Shown one piece after another: positions 1-16,400 of a DNA stretch of 64,000 bases. Source of the stretch: Glandiceps talaboti (lineage: Eukaryota > Hemichordata > Enteropneusta > Spengelidae); assembly GCF_964340395.1 (NCBI RefSeq), contig NC_135549.1, positions 14,501,342 to 14,565,341 on the forward strand, written 5' to 3'. A program made the position numbers and the translations under genes. The notes under the pieces are model-generated. The model saw nothing but the letters and a program-made list of their open reading frames with translations. It was not told the DNA's origin and ran no database searches. Every line of letters begins with the position of its first letter. Position 1 is the stretch's first letter.

Positions 1-3000
1 AATTTGCACTCGACAGCTTGCGCAAAAATACCAGGGTTGACACTAGTTTTATTTTTGCTGAAATTTGCGATTTACACTAAAATAAAACTGCGTTGTCAAA
101 AGTTTATTACATCAAGCCCAAACAGAATTTGTGCTTGTGATAGTGCCAAAGTATATCTATGAAGAATTCTCCATGGTGCACCATTTGATATACAATCAAA
201 TAAGTGTACTTCCCAATTAATTCTTGCCACAAACAAATAAAGAGAACTACCATATACCAACCACACTAACACCCCCCCCCCCACACACACACACACACAC
301 AAAGAAACAGAGCTAGCTAGACCATTGAATGTTTTGTCACCCTTAGAGCTACCGATTCAACACATACATTCTTAATGTACAACTACCATAACTGCACTCA
401 CAAGACAGAGCACATTTCTGTTGAAGCAATGAACCTCTTGGTGCCATTAAGAGGCCTGTGGTTTACAATGTTTACCATAAATGATAAAGTCTGTGAATCA
501 CTGGTGGGCGTAAATGAAGCCGCATTTATGTTCTCTGGAGTCTATGCGTGAAAATAAGAACCGTATGCGTTGTAATATTGCAGTATGTAGTATTTTGACT
601 ACGACCACCTTTATCTGGAAGGTGGAAAGCGATATCTGAATGTCGGCATTCCTCTCAATACGTAATATCACACACACACATAATACAACTAACCATGAAT
701 ATATTGGAAGACACCATTTATTCATAAAATTATACTTCGCTGTATTTCTTGATAAATATTTAATTTCTTTGTAATAATTAAGTATTTGTGATGATATATG
801 ACATTGATGTGAATGCAGTAAATCAGAAACTAAAAACAAAAACCTTTCCTTATTTTCTCACTGAAGTGCATGTTGTATCATTTGTGTATTGGAGAACATA
901 AACTTCCTTTAAAAGATATCCCAAGTGAGCCTAAAATTGGTAAAAATAAATTCTACTCAAACTGTAGCATTAAATGACTACAAAGACAATTGGAAAGAAA
1001 AATACCGACTCTAAAACAAGCTAGGTAATTTAAAATAATAACCAAATTATTCTGCATACAACATGTAATTAATAGATTTCTGGTTTACAATTTTGTTTTA
1101 AATGGAACTTGGTGCATATGTATTCAACCTGTGTTACTTCTTGTTTTGTGACGTACAGTACTTGAATCTGTCATGAGAAATGTAGGCCAGCTGGAAAAAT
1201 AGTGATGGTGGTGATCTTTTTAGCAGAAATATTTCACTATTCTGACCATGTCTGAAGTTAAATACTATTGCAATACATGTATACACCATGGCTGTGTATT
1301 AGTAAGATGGCTTATCAGCTGATTAACATCTACATTTCATATACATCAAGAATGTGGATGATTAGGAAGAATTTTACCTTCCAAAGCAAATTTATACAAC
1401 CAGACAAACAACTACACAGCAGAAATATGTTAAATGAAAGAAAATGTTACATAATGTAAACCACATAGTACAAATAGTAGTAATGCATAAAACTATTGTT
1501 GATAATAATAAATCCAAATAACACTAACACCAATTTGATAAATTTGTTTGAAAATTGAACACAGCTTGTACATAACCCATCAATTGCCCTATGCCAAGAC
1601 ACACACTTCACAGGTATAACCCATCCATTGCCCTATGCCAAGACACACACTTCATAGTATTACAGGGATAGCATACACATAGTGGAAAATGGTAGAGAGA
1701 AAATCTACAAAATAATACTGTTTGGTAACTTTGATGGTAGGATTTTTGCAAAATCAACACACAAAGTTTCATGTTGTGAGGGAAACATTTGTCTTTTTTT
1801 TGTATTGAACAAATTTATCACTTCAAGAAATTGTGGAAACAAGAAATATGTACACATATAGGACTGAAAAAAAACCCTTTAAAGTCCTTTTGTTTTTGGC
1901 ATCAAAAATAAAACAGAACTATGCTCTTTGACAGTGCGAGATTTAGATTTTGATGGGGGGGGGGGGGTTACAAGTTAAGTTAGGACTGCAAGGTTTTGTA
2001 CCAAAATTAGCATGTAACCTGCATGCAAATCAACAGGTCATGCTTTCCACCAATCAAATTTGAATGTTTGGTTTGCCAGCCAATGGAATGCCTTGTGGGA
2101 GTAGTTATTTATTGCATTGCGGCTCAATTTTTCACACCTAATATCGTTTATTTCTCTTCTCAAAAATGAAAACGAGTTGAATAAAGTAAAATGTGGAGCA
2201 TTATCTATCAAATAAAACTTATGTCTGTTGAATGCAAATGTTGACTTCAAATGTTTTTGACACAAATGCCATCTATCTATATCTACTCTATCTACTATAG
2301 TTTAAATGCCCATACGAAAAGAACACGGCCAGTGCTAAGAAACAATTTAATGTTATTTGCTGCCATACTGCTACAAATTACAAACATGTCTTTTGGTTGA
2401 TGAACAAAAGTTTTAATAGCTGCAAGTTGCTGAGAGCTTTAATAAGAATGCGACAGAATAATGATAGCCTTACCAGAAATAAAAGTACATCTTTATAATA
2501 TCGTATGTAGATATAAAAATTTGATGTGGCAAGGTACTAACAATGTACATTTTGTATTTGCATAGTAATTATAAGTGTATAAGTATGTGTGTATGCATTG
2601 TAGTATGTGCTGTAATCTCTGATGATGTGCAGTATTAGAATACAAGATATCTCTACAGACATACAGCATGCTGACTTTTGCACCAAATTTTCAAATAAGT
2701 AATAACATTTTCATATTACTCTTGAGTTTTAATAACAAGAGTGTTCTATAAGTATTGTATTTCATCAACATCTCTATCAAACACTGATGAATGAATCCTA
2801 CAAATGCCTACCATCTATTTACTTACTGGATGCATTTTCTATGTACAGCTTTTTGTCAAGATTGATTTAAAATATCGGAGGACTTCCTTAAAAAAACATG
2901 TCCTTGGGACAAATCTCTTATTAAACAAAGCAAGACAAACATTCAGACACACATGATATGCAGAAAGATACAGAGAAATTTTAGGCTCCTAGTGAACCCT

Positions 3001-4756
3001 CAGCTCCCAATTTCCATGTAGCACTTGACAATTTGTTTCTGTGTGTCTTAAAACATTACTTATATTTTCACAACTGAATTAAGGAGTCTTTAAATTGTAT
3101 TCTACACACTAAGAAGCCCTGAGTGGAAGTACACCTATCTTCCTCTTTAAATTTACTATGGCAGTATTTCTTACAAACAACACTGATGGAAATCTTCTCT
3201 TAGTCTTAGCTGATGTTAACATGTTGAACTTTGTTTAATAACCCAACAAAAGAGGAACTTTAATTGGAAAGAATCAACCAAACGAGAAACAATGTAGACC
3301 ATGGTACAAATGCAACATTTCTGTATTTGGTCAATCATTAACATTTTGTCATCAATGATAACATCTGGGATATATAGCACTGAACAGGTGTGTTTATAAG
3401 GTGAATACTTTATGCAGTATGTTGAAAAACTTAGATTTCTATGATTTGACTTGTTTCCTGAAAATCACCCTATTGACATCTGTAGTGCTTCATTTCCCTC
3501 CATTTACCATGTATGGAAGAACCTGATCTAGTATTTGCATATTGCAGTGTTGTGTAACAGGTGTAAAATGATTGCATTTGCTGAAGCAAATTTGTCTACA
3601 ATTTTATCAATATAACCACAAAATCATTGATTGAAAAATGATGAATTTGTTGCAATAAACATCACAACATGAAAATTACAATGTGACACAGGAATTTTAA
3701 TATTAAAATGTAACTATGTAACTCATCTGTAAAGTAATACTGGACCAATCAAATTGCATTAATTTGCATATTGTAACACATGAAAAACAGTTACAAAATC
3801 ATGTATGTACAGAGGTCAAGGTGCATCTGCTTAATTATGAATATATTAATATAATTAAAGTTTATTAATCAAATTACTAGTATGTATACAGTATGGCCTT
3901 TACATACTGCACTGGAGACAAGACATAACATCCAAATAAACAAACAATGGTTACAATAGAAAGTGTAGGATTGATTTGCAATGTTTTGTCAAAAGTATGT
4001 AGTCACTGATTATCAAGCTTTTCATCACAAACTAATCACCTGGAATTGGCAAGAATGTAGAACGGTGGACTGAATGTACAGTAGAAACACTTTTTGTTTG
4101 AGTTAGGGAGTTAAGGTAGGAATATGAAGAGTTAGACCCCTTAACACAATCTATCATGATACCATAAACTACAGATGCTGTTGCACACTTGGGTGAAATC
4201 TACCACAGTCCCCAATTCAGTGTATGAAGATTTTCTTCTAAAAAGATCCTTACTCTGTAAGATACAGTCATTCATGCCATGCTATTATCAGTCATCACTC
4301 TGTTTAAGAAGCCTGATAAGGCTGAAAAACATGATGTATCGTACATTCTAAAAAGATCCTTAAATGTATATAAATAACTTAAATTATAAACCAGATTTCT
4401 TCTTCTCTATTATCTCTGTTATCAAAATCCTAAAACATTTCTCTCACATACATCATACAGATAAGAAATTTCTGAACACTACCCTGATTGCATTGTATCA
4501 GATAAATTAGTATTATGGAGTACAATATTATGAAATGTTCCATACAATGTATATGAACAGAGGTGGTGTGATGCTGCTGTTACGAAATGTTCCATACAGT
4601 ACATAGCGACGGGGATATTAATGTGATACATACTGTGATGTATGAGTGCACTGTAAGATTCACCAACTGTACAACAACATATCAAGGTATTGTAAACCAT
4701 TGTTTGCTAATCACCAGCATACCAAGTTTGTCTAACTTTTCATTTTGACACAGTTT
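1..4756. other. Region beyond the 3' end of the RASSF-like gene
   Basis: No credible coding sequence on either strand; all open frames are under 80 codons and look random. It probably includes the RASSF-like 3' untranslated region. Contents seen: C11 plus a CA repeat at 272-300, a 44-base duplication at 1572-1654 and G13 at 1955-1967. Confidence 0.6.
1572..1654. repeat. 44-bp tandem duplication
   Basis: ATAACCCATCAATTGCCCTA to ACACACTTCA is present twice with one or two changes. Confidence 0.85.
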
Positions 4757-4900
4757 CTATCTTTTAACAGCTGCCATTGCTTCTTTTAGTTTTTCTTGGT
4801 AGATTGCGTATTTCTTCTTCACCTGGGTTAAATGGTCCTCTTCCTCTTTATCAAGTATCTTTAAGAAATTTCTCAGTTCTGGCAGAGAGAAGGCTTCCCA
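4757..4900 (-). CDS. RASSF1/5-like: RASSF-like exon 7 (SARAH helix and stop)
   Basis: Encodes residues 338-384 and TAG. WEAFSLPELRNFLKILDKEE followed by a charged helix is a SARAH domain, used for pairing with MST kinases or other RASSF proteins. Acceptor CAACAG. Confidence 0.94.
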   Translation of the reverse strand, partial: WEAFSLPELRNFLKILDKEEEDHLTQVKKKYAIYQEKLKEAMAAVKR

Positions 4901-7900
4901 CTGTTGAGAGTGTAAAATAAATACTGAATACAGTAGATGATTCAAAATACCGTTAAACTCTATTGCTCTTTCAGTTGACACAAAAGCCAAAATAAAATCT
5001 GATATCTATGGCACTCTTGTATGATTCTATGAATAGCATGTGAAGTGATTGTGAAACAAAAGTTTTTGACATGTGTACGTTGAGGGCGCTAGATATCGAA
5101 ATTGCATGATTGATCTGTTCTCGTAGTGAAACAACCCACACTTATACATTTTCATGGACAAATACAGAAGACATGAAATACAGCAAACTGAACGTTGTCC
5201 TTATTTTATTGATCAGATTGATACCCTCCCCTCCAAACTACAGAAATTGAGAATGAATTACATGGTATATCATGTCCTTCAACAAGAACTACAAGGCAAA
5301 GCACTAGTCCACACATCCCACCTGAACTGTCATTCAACAAAACATATTACCAATATGTACTTTATCCCAGATCGATCCGAGAATGGAACCCTACTACCCT
5401 CAACTGTTCGTGCTGCCAAGGATGTCAACTCTTTCAAAACACTTCTACTACAAGTAAACTTGTGCAGAGCACGTCAAAAACAATTGTAAACACATCACAT
5501 CACATCACTCCAGTACTACACTGACCTGTGCATGATAACTGCAATGTGTTTTGCACAGTATCAAGCAGAAGTAGGAGTAAAAGAACTGTTAGTAATAATT
5601 AACTGACAATGTGCCCCCTTCAATGTCATTCAATCATTTTCAGTTTTGAAGCCATTATACTCACCACTATATTACCAGTTTCATTTTCTTGAAGTACAAA
5701 CGTCTTTGATGGACAGTTAGGACCCCACAGTAAATGAAGATACAACGGTCTTTCATAGTCAGAAAGTCTTCGAATCACAACTGGAAAAAAATACAGGGAG
5801 AATTATATGTTAAAATCATCCCTTCAAACATAAAATGGTGAATAAAAATGGTTATTATTCTGCACTCATTTGGCAAAATTTACTCAGTGCTAATCTGAAT
5901 TCATAGAAACAAATCCAAAGAACAGAAGTCCACACAATCACATTTACATTATAAAAATTGTAAATATGGCATAACTTTATTTCTTGTAGGGATTCCATGC
6001 TATTTAAGAAAATGTGTTTATGTTTTTTTTTATATTCCAATTGAAAGAAAATGATGAAAGAAATATTTAGCTCTTGAAATTTTCAAAATCTGATATTGTG
6101 AAGCAGTTTGTTATTGTTTTGATGGAAGTCGCAATAGAAAAATAAAGTATTATTATCATTATTATTATTATTATGTATACATATAGTAAAGGGTGCACTG
6201 TAATCATAAGCCATTGACTGTACAAGAGTTTCAAAACTCAATGAATTCTTGGCATCTGCAGGCATTATTACCTCTTGCTAGAGGGTCACAAAACAAGATT
6301 GACTTATTTTCATTCATGCCTATAGTAATGCATATGTAGTGCATGGAGCAGATGTCATGATGTTGACCAAGTAATCTGATGAATATTTAATGACATACCT
6401 AATCTAAGTATAAAATTTCTATTTCAGGAATATTATTGAGAATGAACATAATGAGTTTTAGCTTATCGTCAACTGGTGTATGGATTCACAATCATATATC
6501 TCTCCCTCTTGAGATGGCAGACGATTGCCCAAATCCCCCAACAACTTGACTCAAAGCTAAATTCTTGGCACCTGCGGTGAACACTGAACCTATGAGGGAT
6601 GGCCCTCACTGGACTTCTTGGGAGACAAGTGTTTATATGCTTAAAGAACTATCCAGTATAAATAAAGATTTTTTTAAATGTATTTATTCATTTAAATGAG
6701 TTTAAAACTGGTAGATGTTTTTTCTACAATCATTGTTTAGTGATCTGTAAACAGAAGTCCACCACTTCAAAACAAACATCTCTTCGTGGGACTTCAAAAA
6801 CACCCAGCAAACGTTGTACAACAAGATATATACTAAATACCACAAGTACAACTATCTGCCTATCAATAAAAAAATGTAATCTAAAATTTACTTTGAACAT
6901 CTAGCTTATGATCTAGCTGTATGTCACGCCATGGTGTACCTAAAAAGTCTGCTAGCTCACATTGGTATGATAAACATGTGTTTCACATGTGTTCATGTTA
7001 TCAGTTGTATTATCTCTGCCACATTTTACCATACAATACCAGGTCAGTTTAATATTCACAATCGTTCATCTCATCAAGTGTTAACCGTGTCATGTATACG
7101 GTTTTCAATATTTGATCTATGTGTTTCAGTAAAACCATGCAAATAGAACCCTGACATAAATCAGACAAGCCTAAGACCACATGGTGTATGCTACCTAGAC
7201 TACATAACCTGTAGCAAATCTGTATCTAGGATTGTTGGAAAACTAATTTGGGAGGAACAATCTTGCTAGTCATCTGGTCAAAATTATACATTCCAATGCT
7301 ATCTCTCAGATTGTACACTAGGTGAATGGTTACATCATACTGTGGTACTAGTATTGTATCAAGAATTTCTAGAAGTGTATTTCTAAGAAATTATCTAATG
7401 CAATCAGTAAATAAAGATATTTAAAGGTTTTGACCTAGTCCAATCTGGTGACATTCTATCCAGGTATTTCTATACTACATTGTATAGTAAAGTAGACTAC
7501 AACCTAGTATGGATGTTGTCAACGTGGTATCAAATCAACCCCCCCCCCCCCCCCCCCCCCCCCAGATCTTGAGAGATTCAATGAAGGATAGTACTAGACT
7601 AGGTATAACTTGTCTCAAATTGAGTTATTAAGACAGGTCGTGGCCAATGTCACCAGCAAACCTTGAGTCTAGCTTGTCTACTACATAAACATCAAGTCAA
7701 TATTAGATCAAACACAAATACTAAATATAATACTTTGGGTTTTATCAACTCCCAGAAATATCCACGTGTTGTCTATGAAACCCTGACATACAAGTGTACG
7801 TGGGGGTTAACTCAGAGATTTGCCAATCTGATAACATACTAGCTTCATGGAATCGTATCTCTTTGTCTGGGTTAACTTGCGGTGACTGACAGTTTCATTT

Positions 7901-8404
7901 CATACATACCAATGAAAAGGACAATATATAGATTTCAATAATTTACAATCTGACATTAGACTGTTCAGTTTACTTTTTAAATACATGTAGCTGTGAGTGG
8001 AATAAATTCATTTATTTTTGTAACTGTCTGAAACTAAGAAGCCTAGACAGCTCTAATAGAATTAAAGTTCATTACAGGTCACTAAATTTTTTCCTGCATC
8101 AACTTTAAAACAGCTGATGGCATGGATTTCAGACTGGCTGAATGGGATGGGTATTATTTAGTCTACATTATTGACAGCTGTGTGTGTAAGAATTCAACTA
8201 ATATTGAGTTTCTGTTTGAAACAATGTTCCTAGAAGTCTAGAGATGAGTTGAGAATCTACTATGGCCATCTTACTGACAGCTACTTGTATGAGGATTATT
8301 TTATAGATCTTTGAATCTATTTTTCTAACATTTATTGTAGGTAATTCGCATTGATCAGTGCCACATGTGTGTATGTATGTATGTATGTATGTATGTGTGT
8401 GTGT

Positions 8405-8440
<36 letters not shown>

Positions 8441-10307
8441 GTGTGTGTCTGTGTATGTGTATGTGTGTGTATGTGTAAGTGTGTGTGTGTATGTGTGTGT
8501 ATGTGTGTCTGTGTGTGTGTCTGTGTGTATGTGTGTATGTATGTGTATGTGTGTGTATGTGTATGTGTGTGTATGTGTGTGTGTGTATGTGTGTATGTGT
8601 GTGTGGGGGGGGTCTGGAGGGTATATGTAGTATGAGAGGTGGCAACAACAAATTAATAATTGGACTAATAATTCAGATCTATTTTTCTACAGTTGACAGA
8701 AAACAATTCTTTGGACAATGTGAGTCTGTTAAGAAATGGAAAAATACTATTCTAAATAATGGGGGGGGGGGGGGTTATTTCATGTACTGTGAGAATGAAA
8801 ATAGAGTTCAGAGGCAAATAGTAATGCAGGATGGCCTATTTTTTGCCACTTATAAAAGACATGGTAATTCTATATAAGGTATCTGTTCCTCAACCCCATG
8901 CAATACTATCATCATACATGTACGTATTCTCTTTTTCCTTTGATGAGTAAAACAATATTTGAATAGTGACTGGTATGAACACAGCTCTACTCTATTCGAT
9001 TAGATTAATCTTGCAATCCATCATTAGGTGATGATGAATACAATTAACTTACTGTTTTCATTTTCCGTTTCATTTTTTTCAAAGAGAGCAAATTTCCTTG
9101 GATTATCTGTGACTTTGAATTTATTAAGTAGTGCTATGATGACTTCATGTGCTGTAGTATCACTGGTAATGTGTAGAGCCTGGAGAAAAGAACAAACACA
9201 AGAGCGGACACTCATTTGTCTTGTTATACAAACTGCCAGATAATATGCATGATACGCTTGTCTTTTATTTCATATCCTTGGCATCATGCCAGTCATTTTC
9301 CATTTTTCAATCTAAAATGACGATTTTCAAATATTTGCCATTAAATTTTCTAAAATTTTGATAAAGACCTGTTGAAAACATATAATTACTGATTTCTGTC
9401 ACAAAACTGGATGACGAAATGATGAAAATTTCAGAAATTCTGTCAAATTTTTGTGTTAAACTTTTGGAGGGAAATTTTGAGGTGAAAGGTCACTGTTTGA
9501 ATTACAAGATAAACATCTGATGCATACTATGTAACATTATGTCATTAATCAAGATGAGCACTATATTAGCTGACCTGTAGTACACCCTGTAACTTGTTCA
9601 ACTTTATCCCAATGACATACAAATGTATTCACAAAACAATCTGACCACTCTACACGTGCACACTGTACAAATAACATTCAACCAAAAATGAAACAAGATT
9701 AAATCAGAAATTTAGATAAGTCTATCTTTTTTGGTATCAGACAGGAATAATTCTCAGTGGCTGAGCTGAATTTCATATCTTCACAGAGTTTTCGCATGAA
9801 TTTGAGATTTTATATTGCAATACATAATACATATAAAAATCGCTTGTGCATAAATGATGAATGCATACATTTTGAGTTATACTAAATATTAGTAATGATT
9901 TAACTTTTTGGTGTGTTGTCTTTCTTAATTTCATTCACACGCACTACATCAATGTCACAATAAACTGAAGAACAGATTTTCCAAATTTTCAGTTTCAACA
10001 CATGGTGTGGCTTGAATGTAGTTTAATTACTGGAGGTATATATGTGTGTGTGTGTATTTGTATACTATGTATGTATGTATGTATGTATGTATGTATGTAT
10101 GTATGTATGTATGTATGTATGTATGTATGTATGTATGTGTGTGTGTGTTTGTGTGTATGTGTGTGTGTGCGTGTGTGTGTCCTTGTGTGTATGCCTAAGC
10201 ATTTGCATTTGTGTATATCTGCATTGTGTGCATGTGCATGCATATCATTTGCATATGTACATGTGAGTAAATATGTATGTGTATTATGTGTGTGTGTATG
10301 TATGTGT

Positions 10308-10348
<41 letters not shown>

Positions 10349-10349
10349 G

Positions 10350-10417
<68 letters not shown>

Positions 10418-13400
10418 TTTGATATGCATTATGCTATTAAATAATTATCAATATATGAAATTTTTACCTTGACTGTGCCCTTAGGCAAGAAGAATGAAGT
10501 CTTGGCTCTTTCATGTTGGCTGATATCTGTCACACCAAATATTGATGCTGGTCTGCTGCCAGCCAGTACATTGATAGGTCTACTCAGATTCATATGAACT
10601 CTGATGAACCCTCGAAATACTTCACCATTTACATCCTACAGAAAGGTATTGAACAACCAAATATAACAAACACAACCAGAAATGGTTGATTGTAAATCCA
10701 AACTTGTCAATAGAAACGTAATTATTAGATAAATTAAATATATTTCTTTTTCATGGTCTACAGCTTAAAACATCAAGACTTTGTGATATTTGACACTATA
10801 TACTGTTTTGAACAGATTCCAAGAATATCCCTTCCTCCATCCGCCAACCTCATTTAACATTTTGCAATAATCTGACATGTCAGTACATTGAAATTATGAA
10901 AGTATGGCAATATTTCAATTTTGTCTGGTAAATTTTCATGATTTCTGCTTGTTTTGATAATTATTCACATAATCATATCTTTATTATATACAAAGAAAAA
11001 ATATGACACGAAAACTAAAATTGGATTTTGTTTCCAGCTATGGCTTTCTACTTATATTTTTCTACTAACTTTAATTACATATCTTAACTGTCTACAGTGT
11101 ATTATACAGAATTACACTAGGTAATTATAATATACATATCCATATAGAGATTACATATCTGAAGTTCCTCCCCAGCTTTACACAGCATGCATGTCCTGGT
11201 ACAGTGTTACAATTAGCTATATACAAGCTAGCCTGGAATATTGAATCAACATTGGTGGCCAAAACTGAGACATGTAACTATATCCTCAATGTTATCAGAC
11301 TGAGCTGTCACAAATACCCTGTATCTATGGCAACCATACTTGGTCACGTAACACAGGTATGATATCAGCCAGACTAAAGATAACGCAGCTTTTTAGTTAA
11401 ATTATTATTTATGTAAAGCCTAGCGTATAAGTTATACAAATACACCGATCTGTGGTACACTGATATCTGCTACTATTACATGGGGTCAACAGAGGTCAAA
11501 TGTACACACGGGTCAAGACGAAAACCAGACCTAGCTCTAATTTATCCTTGAGGCTACTGTGTCAATATTAGCTTAACTACAAAGAAAGGTTAATAGCATC
11601 ACAGACATAAACGGATATTGTACATTTGGCTGGGATATTACATTTAATGAAGGGGGATGGTGATACACAGCCCAGGGATAAAAGGAAGAAGGGGATTATG
11701 GGATTATATGGCAAATTGCAAAGGATTAAAGGAAGATTTATGGATTAATCTATCTATTTTGCACTCAGACTGCATGTCTAGCATTTTGGTTAATCAGAAT
11801 TTAATCAAATTTCAGCTTTCTCGGGTTACATTTTTCACACATACAAAGAATGTACCAATACCTTGAATTGGATTGACACAATTTGTACTAAACTTAATAA
11901 TAAATTTGTTTTCAACAATTCTCGTTGAGTCTGTTTTCAGTAACTCAAAATTTACAGACAGCAAATATGGTTTGAAAAATGATTTGTTTTTACAAAGGTT
12001 TCTCAGAATCATTTTGTTTCTATAAAAGCTATGAATTCCAAGTCATGCCAGGAAAACATCACAATAACACACATATTTTCCTTACCATTGTCAGAATAAG
12101 TCCATTGGACTCTGAATTAAAAACATCTATCTTTTTTCTCAACTCCTCTTTGGTGAGCTGACCAGGCTTCAGATTCTCATCTGATGACTATAAATATAAT
12201 AATTATGGTAAATGACAGGGAGCGGTCTATTTTGGGGTAATTAATGACCAGTGATAGATAAACTACTAAAATGATAATAATTTGTCCTTCATTAAGTACC
12301 CATTTGTGATATATGGTAATGAGATGTGGGTAGCTGTCCACTGATGTGATGATTTCCAATTTCCAGGTGATTTCCCATGATGGCATGTGGTGACCTTTGA
12401 CCCTTGATGAATGAAGGAGCGTGTCCCATTCTATTTATGGCAACTATAGGTAAAAGCAAGGTTAATGAAAGATCAAGTAACTATATTCCCAGTAATTGAC
12501 ACACTGGATCAGGTCTGAAAAAGATACTGATCAATGGATAGCTGGTAAAATCACATGATCTTTGAGTCTCAGTTTACAATCAAATCCCCCTTTTACAAGA
12601 AACAACATACATCTCACAAAGTTAGGTGGATTCTAAGATATAAATATAACCATGATCTTCACATCTGTGCTGGAAATTGCTTGGCATGAAATGTACAACG
12701 TTAGAAATTCTTTACTTTTCAGCATCATTGCAATACATTAATTCATAACAATGTCATCAATTTTGCCCTATTGTGTTTTTTTGGAGTGCACAGTAATCTA
12801 CTGTATCTGTTTTGGTTTTACACGTCACTATTGCACACACTATACCAAAAATTAAAAACAATAAACTAATGTTCAATTCTGTCTTATACATTCTATTTGT
12901 CACTGAGATTGCATCTGTGCATAAATTTATTGATAATTACTCATTTGAATGAAATGCGATGCCAGATGTATGTGTACAAATACATGTATAATATAATATA
13001 TATAAGTTATAAGTTGTTTTGTAGTTCGTTTGTTGTTTGGACATATGCAGAACTAAAATATGAAATTATTCATAAGGGCATTATATACTATCATCTTAAT
13101 ACCTACCTTTGTATTTGTTAGTACTGTATTTTCTGGTGATGTTTTTACCTCCGTTGCCTTACTAGCTTCTACTTGCGTACAATCTAAATTCACATACTGT
13201 GCACATTTACGATGACATGTATATTTACAATCTGTAAAGAAATACACAACTTTAGGTAAGAAATTAGGAAAGGAAACTTTTGACATAAATTTGATTATAA
13301 AATCCAAAATTCTCTCTAGTTCTCCTCATGATTTCTGGACTAAGCCAGCAAAATTAGAGAGAGGATGGGGGGGGGGGGGGGGGGGGGTAACTTTAAATAT

Positions 13401-16400
13401 CCCCAGTATACAAATATTTCCCAAATTAGGATTTGCAGAAAAACGTTAATGAGACAAGACAAGATATTGACAAAGTTAATCCAGTTTTGTTCAAATTTAA
13501 AGTTTTTTTGTATGTCAAACAAATACAGCCCCCCCCCCCCCCCGACTCTGGTAGAAAGTGGTTTTTAACAACATGGTCTGAAATGCACTCTGAATATGAC
13601 TTGCAAAACTAACATCTGGTTAGATTGATTTCTATTATGCTGTTGTCTGACAACACACATGTAAACATGCCATCAATGTCATGATGATACACCTCATATC
13701 AAAACAACATGCTTAGAAACTAAAAAGATATAAAACATTCCATTGTTCAATATCCTTGAAAACAAGGTACTTATGATTCTAACTTTGAATAACTACTGAC
13801 AAATATTACATCCAGAAATACCAATATCTGACTGAGACAAACTTGTTAGTAACATGAGACAAAGCATTATTTTAGAAATAAATGTATTGATATCTTAGGT
13901 ATTTAGAATGATTCAGGATGAAAAGTATTTTTTCAGCATTTCTAATTAAGTTTGTGCTTTGTGATTAGTAAATAGACTTTAGGAATTTAGTGTAAGTTCA
14001 TTTGTATTTGTTCTTTTCATTTGACTTACCCTTTAACCCCCCCCCCCCCCTTCCCCCATCATGATTAAAATATCAGGCATCATTGAAAAATATACTTCAG
14101 TCTAATTTTGTAGTAAATTGTACATAGATTTTTAATCAAGTCCTAATCAAAGTTTATAACCTTGCCCTTTTATGATGTGAATTTTCCTGGTATCACATAC
14201 AAGAATCTTGACATGGTGAAAGTTTGGAACATCTTTTAAGTTGAAAAGGTCATATGTTATGAACTTTATAACACTGAATCCATACCGTGCATTCATTCAC
14301 TGTGAACACAATGTTGGAGTGATGCCAGACACTAATGTTGGTAGCTCACACAACTACAGATACAACAATGTGTTTTGTACTCACTTTATACAAGGAGTTG
14401 TTTACCACAGTGATAGAGACATAGTGATACATAGGTGTGAATGTGTTGACAGTAAATAAGAACACACTACTGTTACTTAATACAGAAGTAGGTCGCCCCT
14501 TTCAACTTGTTAATTAATACAGAAGTAGGTCACCCTTTTTAATTTGTTAATTAATACAGAAGTAGGTCGCCCCTCTCAACTTGTTAATTAATACAGAAGT
14601 AGGTCGCATTTCTCAACTTTGTTACTTGATTTCCCAGTATGTATAATGACAACTCTGGTAGACATTTCTTTTCATAGATAATATTCTACTGAAAAGTTTC
14701 CAAGCAATTATGATCACACTTGAATTTGAACAGATAACTTGCAAACTTCCATAATTCAACTGTGCTAGTAAAATGAAAGCCTGGATACACTCAATATCTC
14801 TGTACGATATTTATATGCTTTTAACGTTGTGAGGTTAAATTTACATGATTAATTTTTAACAATAGGTATTTTATGTTGTCACCTTCTAAGCTAAAGCCTT
14901 CTTCATTCTTCACAACATCAACAATAAAATCCTTTCAGAAAAACTATCGAACCTCTACAAATCTGTTACCCAACCTAACGTAACATCTTGTGTGAGACAT
15001 ATAATAAACCCAGTAGTATATATATACAAGTACATTATTCAGTAAAGGAGAACTGTCTGTATATTTCTTCCCAGTACTAAAACAATGTTGTTCAAGAAAA
15101 AATGGAAAAATTCTCAAAATATCATTTATTTTTATCTGCATTTAATAACTTCAAGAAAAATGACAATCATTTTATCACATTTTCATATTCCAAAAATATA
15201 TTAATACTAAATTAAAATTTCATATCACATTTCTTAATTCCTAGAACCCCCCACCCCACCTACCCACCCACCCACCCACCCACCCACCCAAACACACAAT
15301 TTTTATATTTCATTTTGTAAATTCCAAAAACTCTTGTGTTGTATCACAGTACACACTGGCACACTGGAAACATTTAGCAGGGAATACAGTCTGTTTTTAT
15401 TTTATGAATAATTTTAGAACATTACAATGTCCACACTAAACTCCATTGAAAAACAATGACCGATTCAAATTTCTAGTGAAATTTTTTTCTTTTCATTTTT
15501 ACTGAACTGTTACAATTATAAGAATAAGTATACATGTGTGTCAACATACAATACCTAATTGTCTAATTGTAGCGTTCCATTTTAATCAAAGTTTCACAAC
15601 ACAAGAACCATTTTGATGTTTCTATTTCCAACTGAGTTCTGTGTAATATAAGGATGTATCATAAAAACTTGCAAGGTAATATCCGGCTTTAACGTAAATA
15701 TAGTACTTGTAATATCTAACTATATATATGGTCTACAGATGTGTTGGCTTCAGATTGATCAATTATTAATAGAATTTCTTCATGCCATAAATAAAGTATT
15801 CTAGTTATTATTATACTATATATAGAACACAAAATGAACATTAGGATTCAAATAATGCAACAATAATGTAATATAGATAGATCAGGTAACTGATACACAG
15901 ATATCAAAAAGCTATATTTGAGTATTACGTTAAGGTGGTAATATAATAATAACACTATACAAATTATGCTGTGGGCAGGAATATTATTAATGCCTTATAC
16001 ATTTAGAAACAGGTTGATTCACAAGCTGGCTGAACTATTATACTATGTGATATGATTTACTATGTTTGCAATATCATAAAATGTTACAATTTTACTTTCA
16101 ATTTACTAATGGTTTTCAACAAAGGAAAGCACAGCTTTAAATTTTCATAAAATACATTGTACAGTATGTCCATGGTTGTACTACACACAATGGGGTACAC
16201 TATGTACATGGATGTTTGATACAGTATGTCCACGGTCATACTACATACATAGCATGGTCACAAGGATGAGTATATGTTTATTTAAAAGAAACATTTGCCA
16301 CAAAACAATTATAATAAAGTGTAAATATATAAAGTACAACAGTGTAAAATTTCCTAGGATTAACATCTATAAAGGGTATAATACCCTTGTAAAATTGCAA

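Noticed and set aside
8351-10429. Long Cys-Val and His-Thr open frames.
   Set aside because: They translate TG/TATG microsatellites in all frames.
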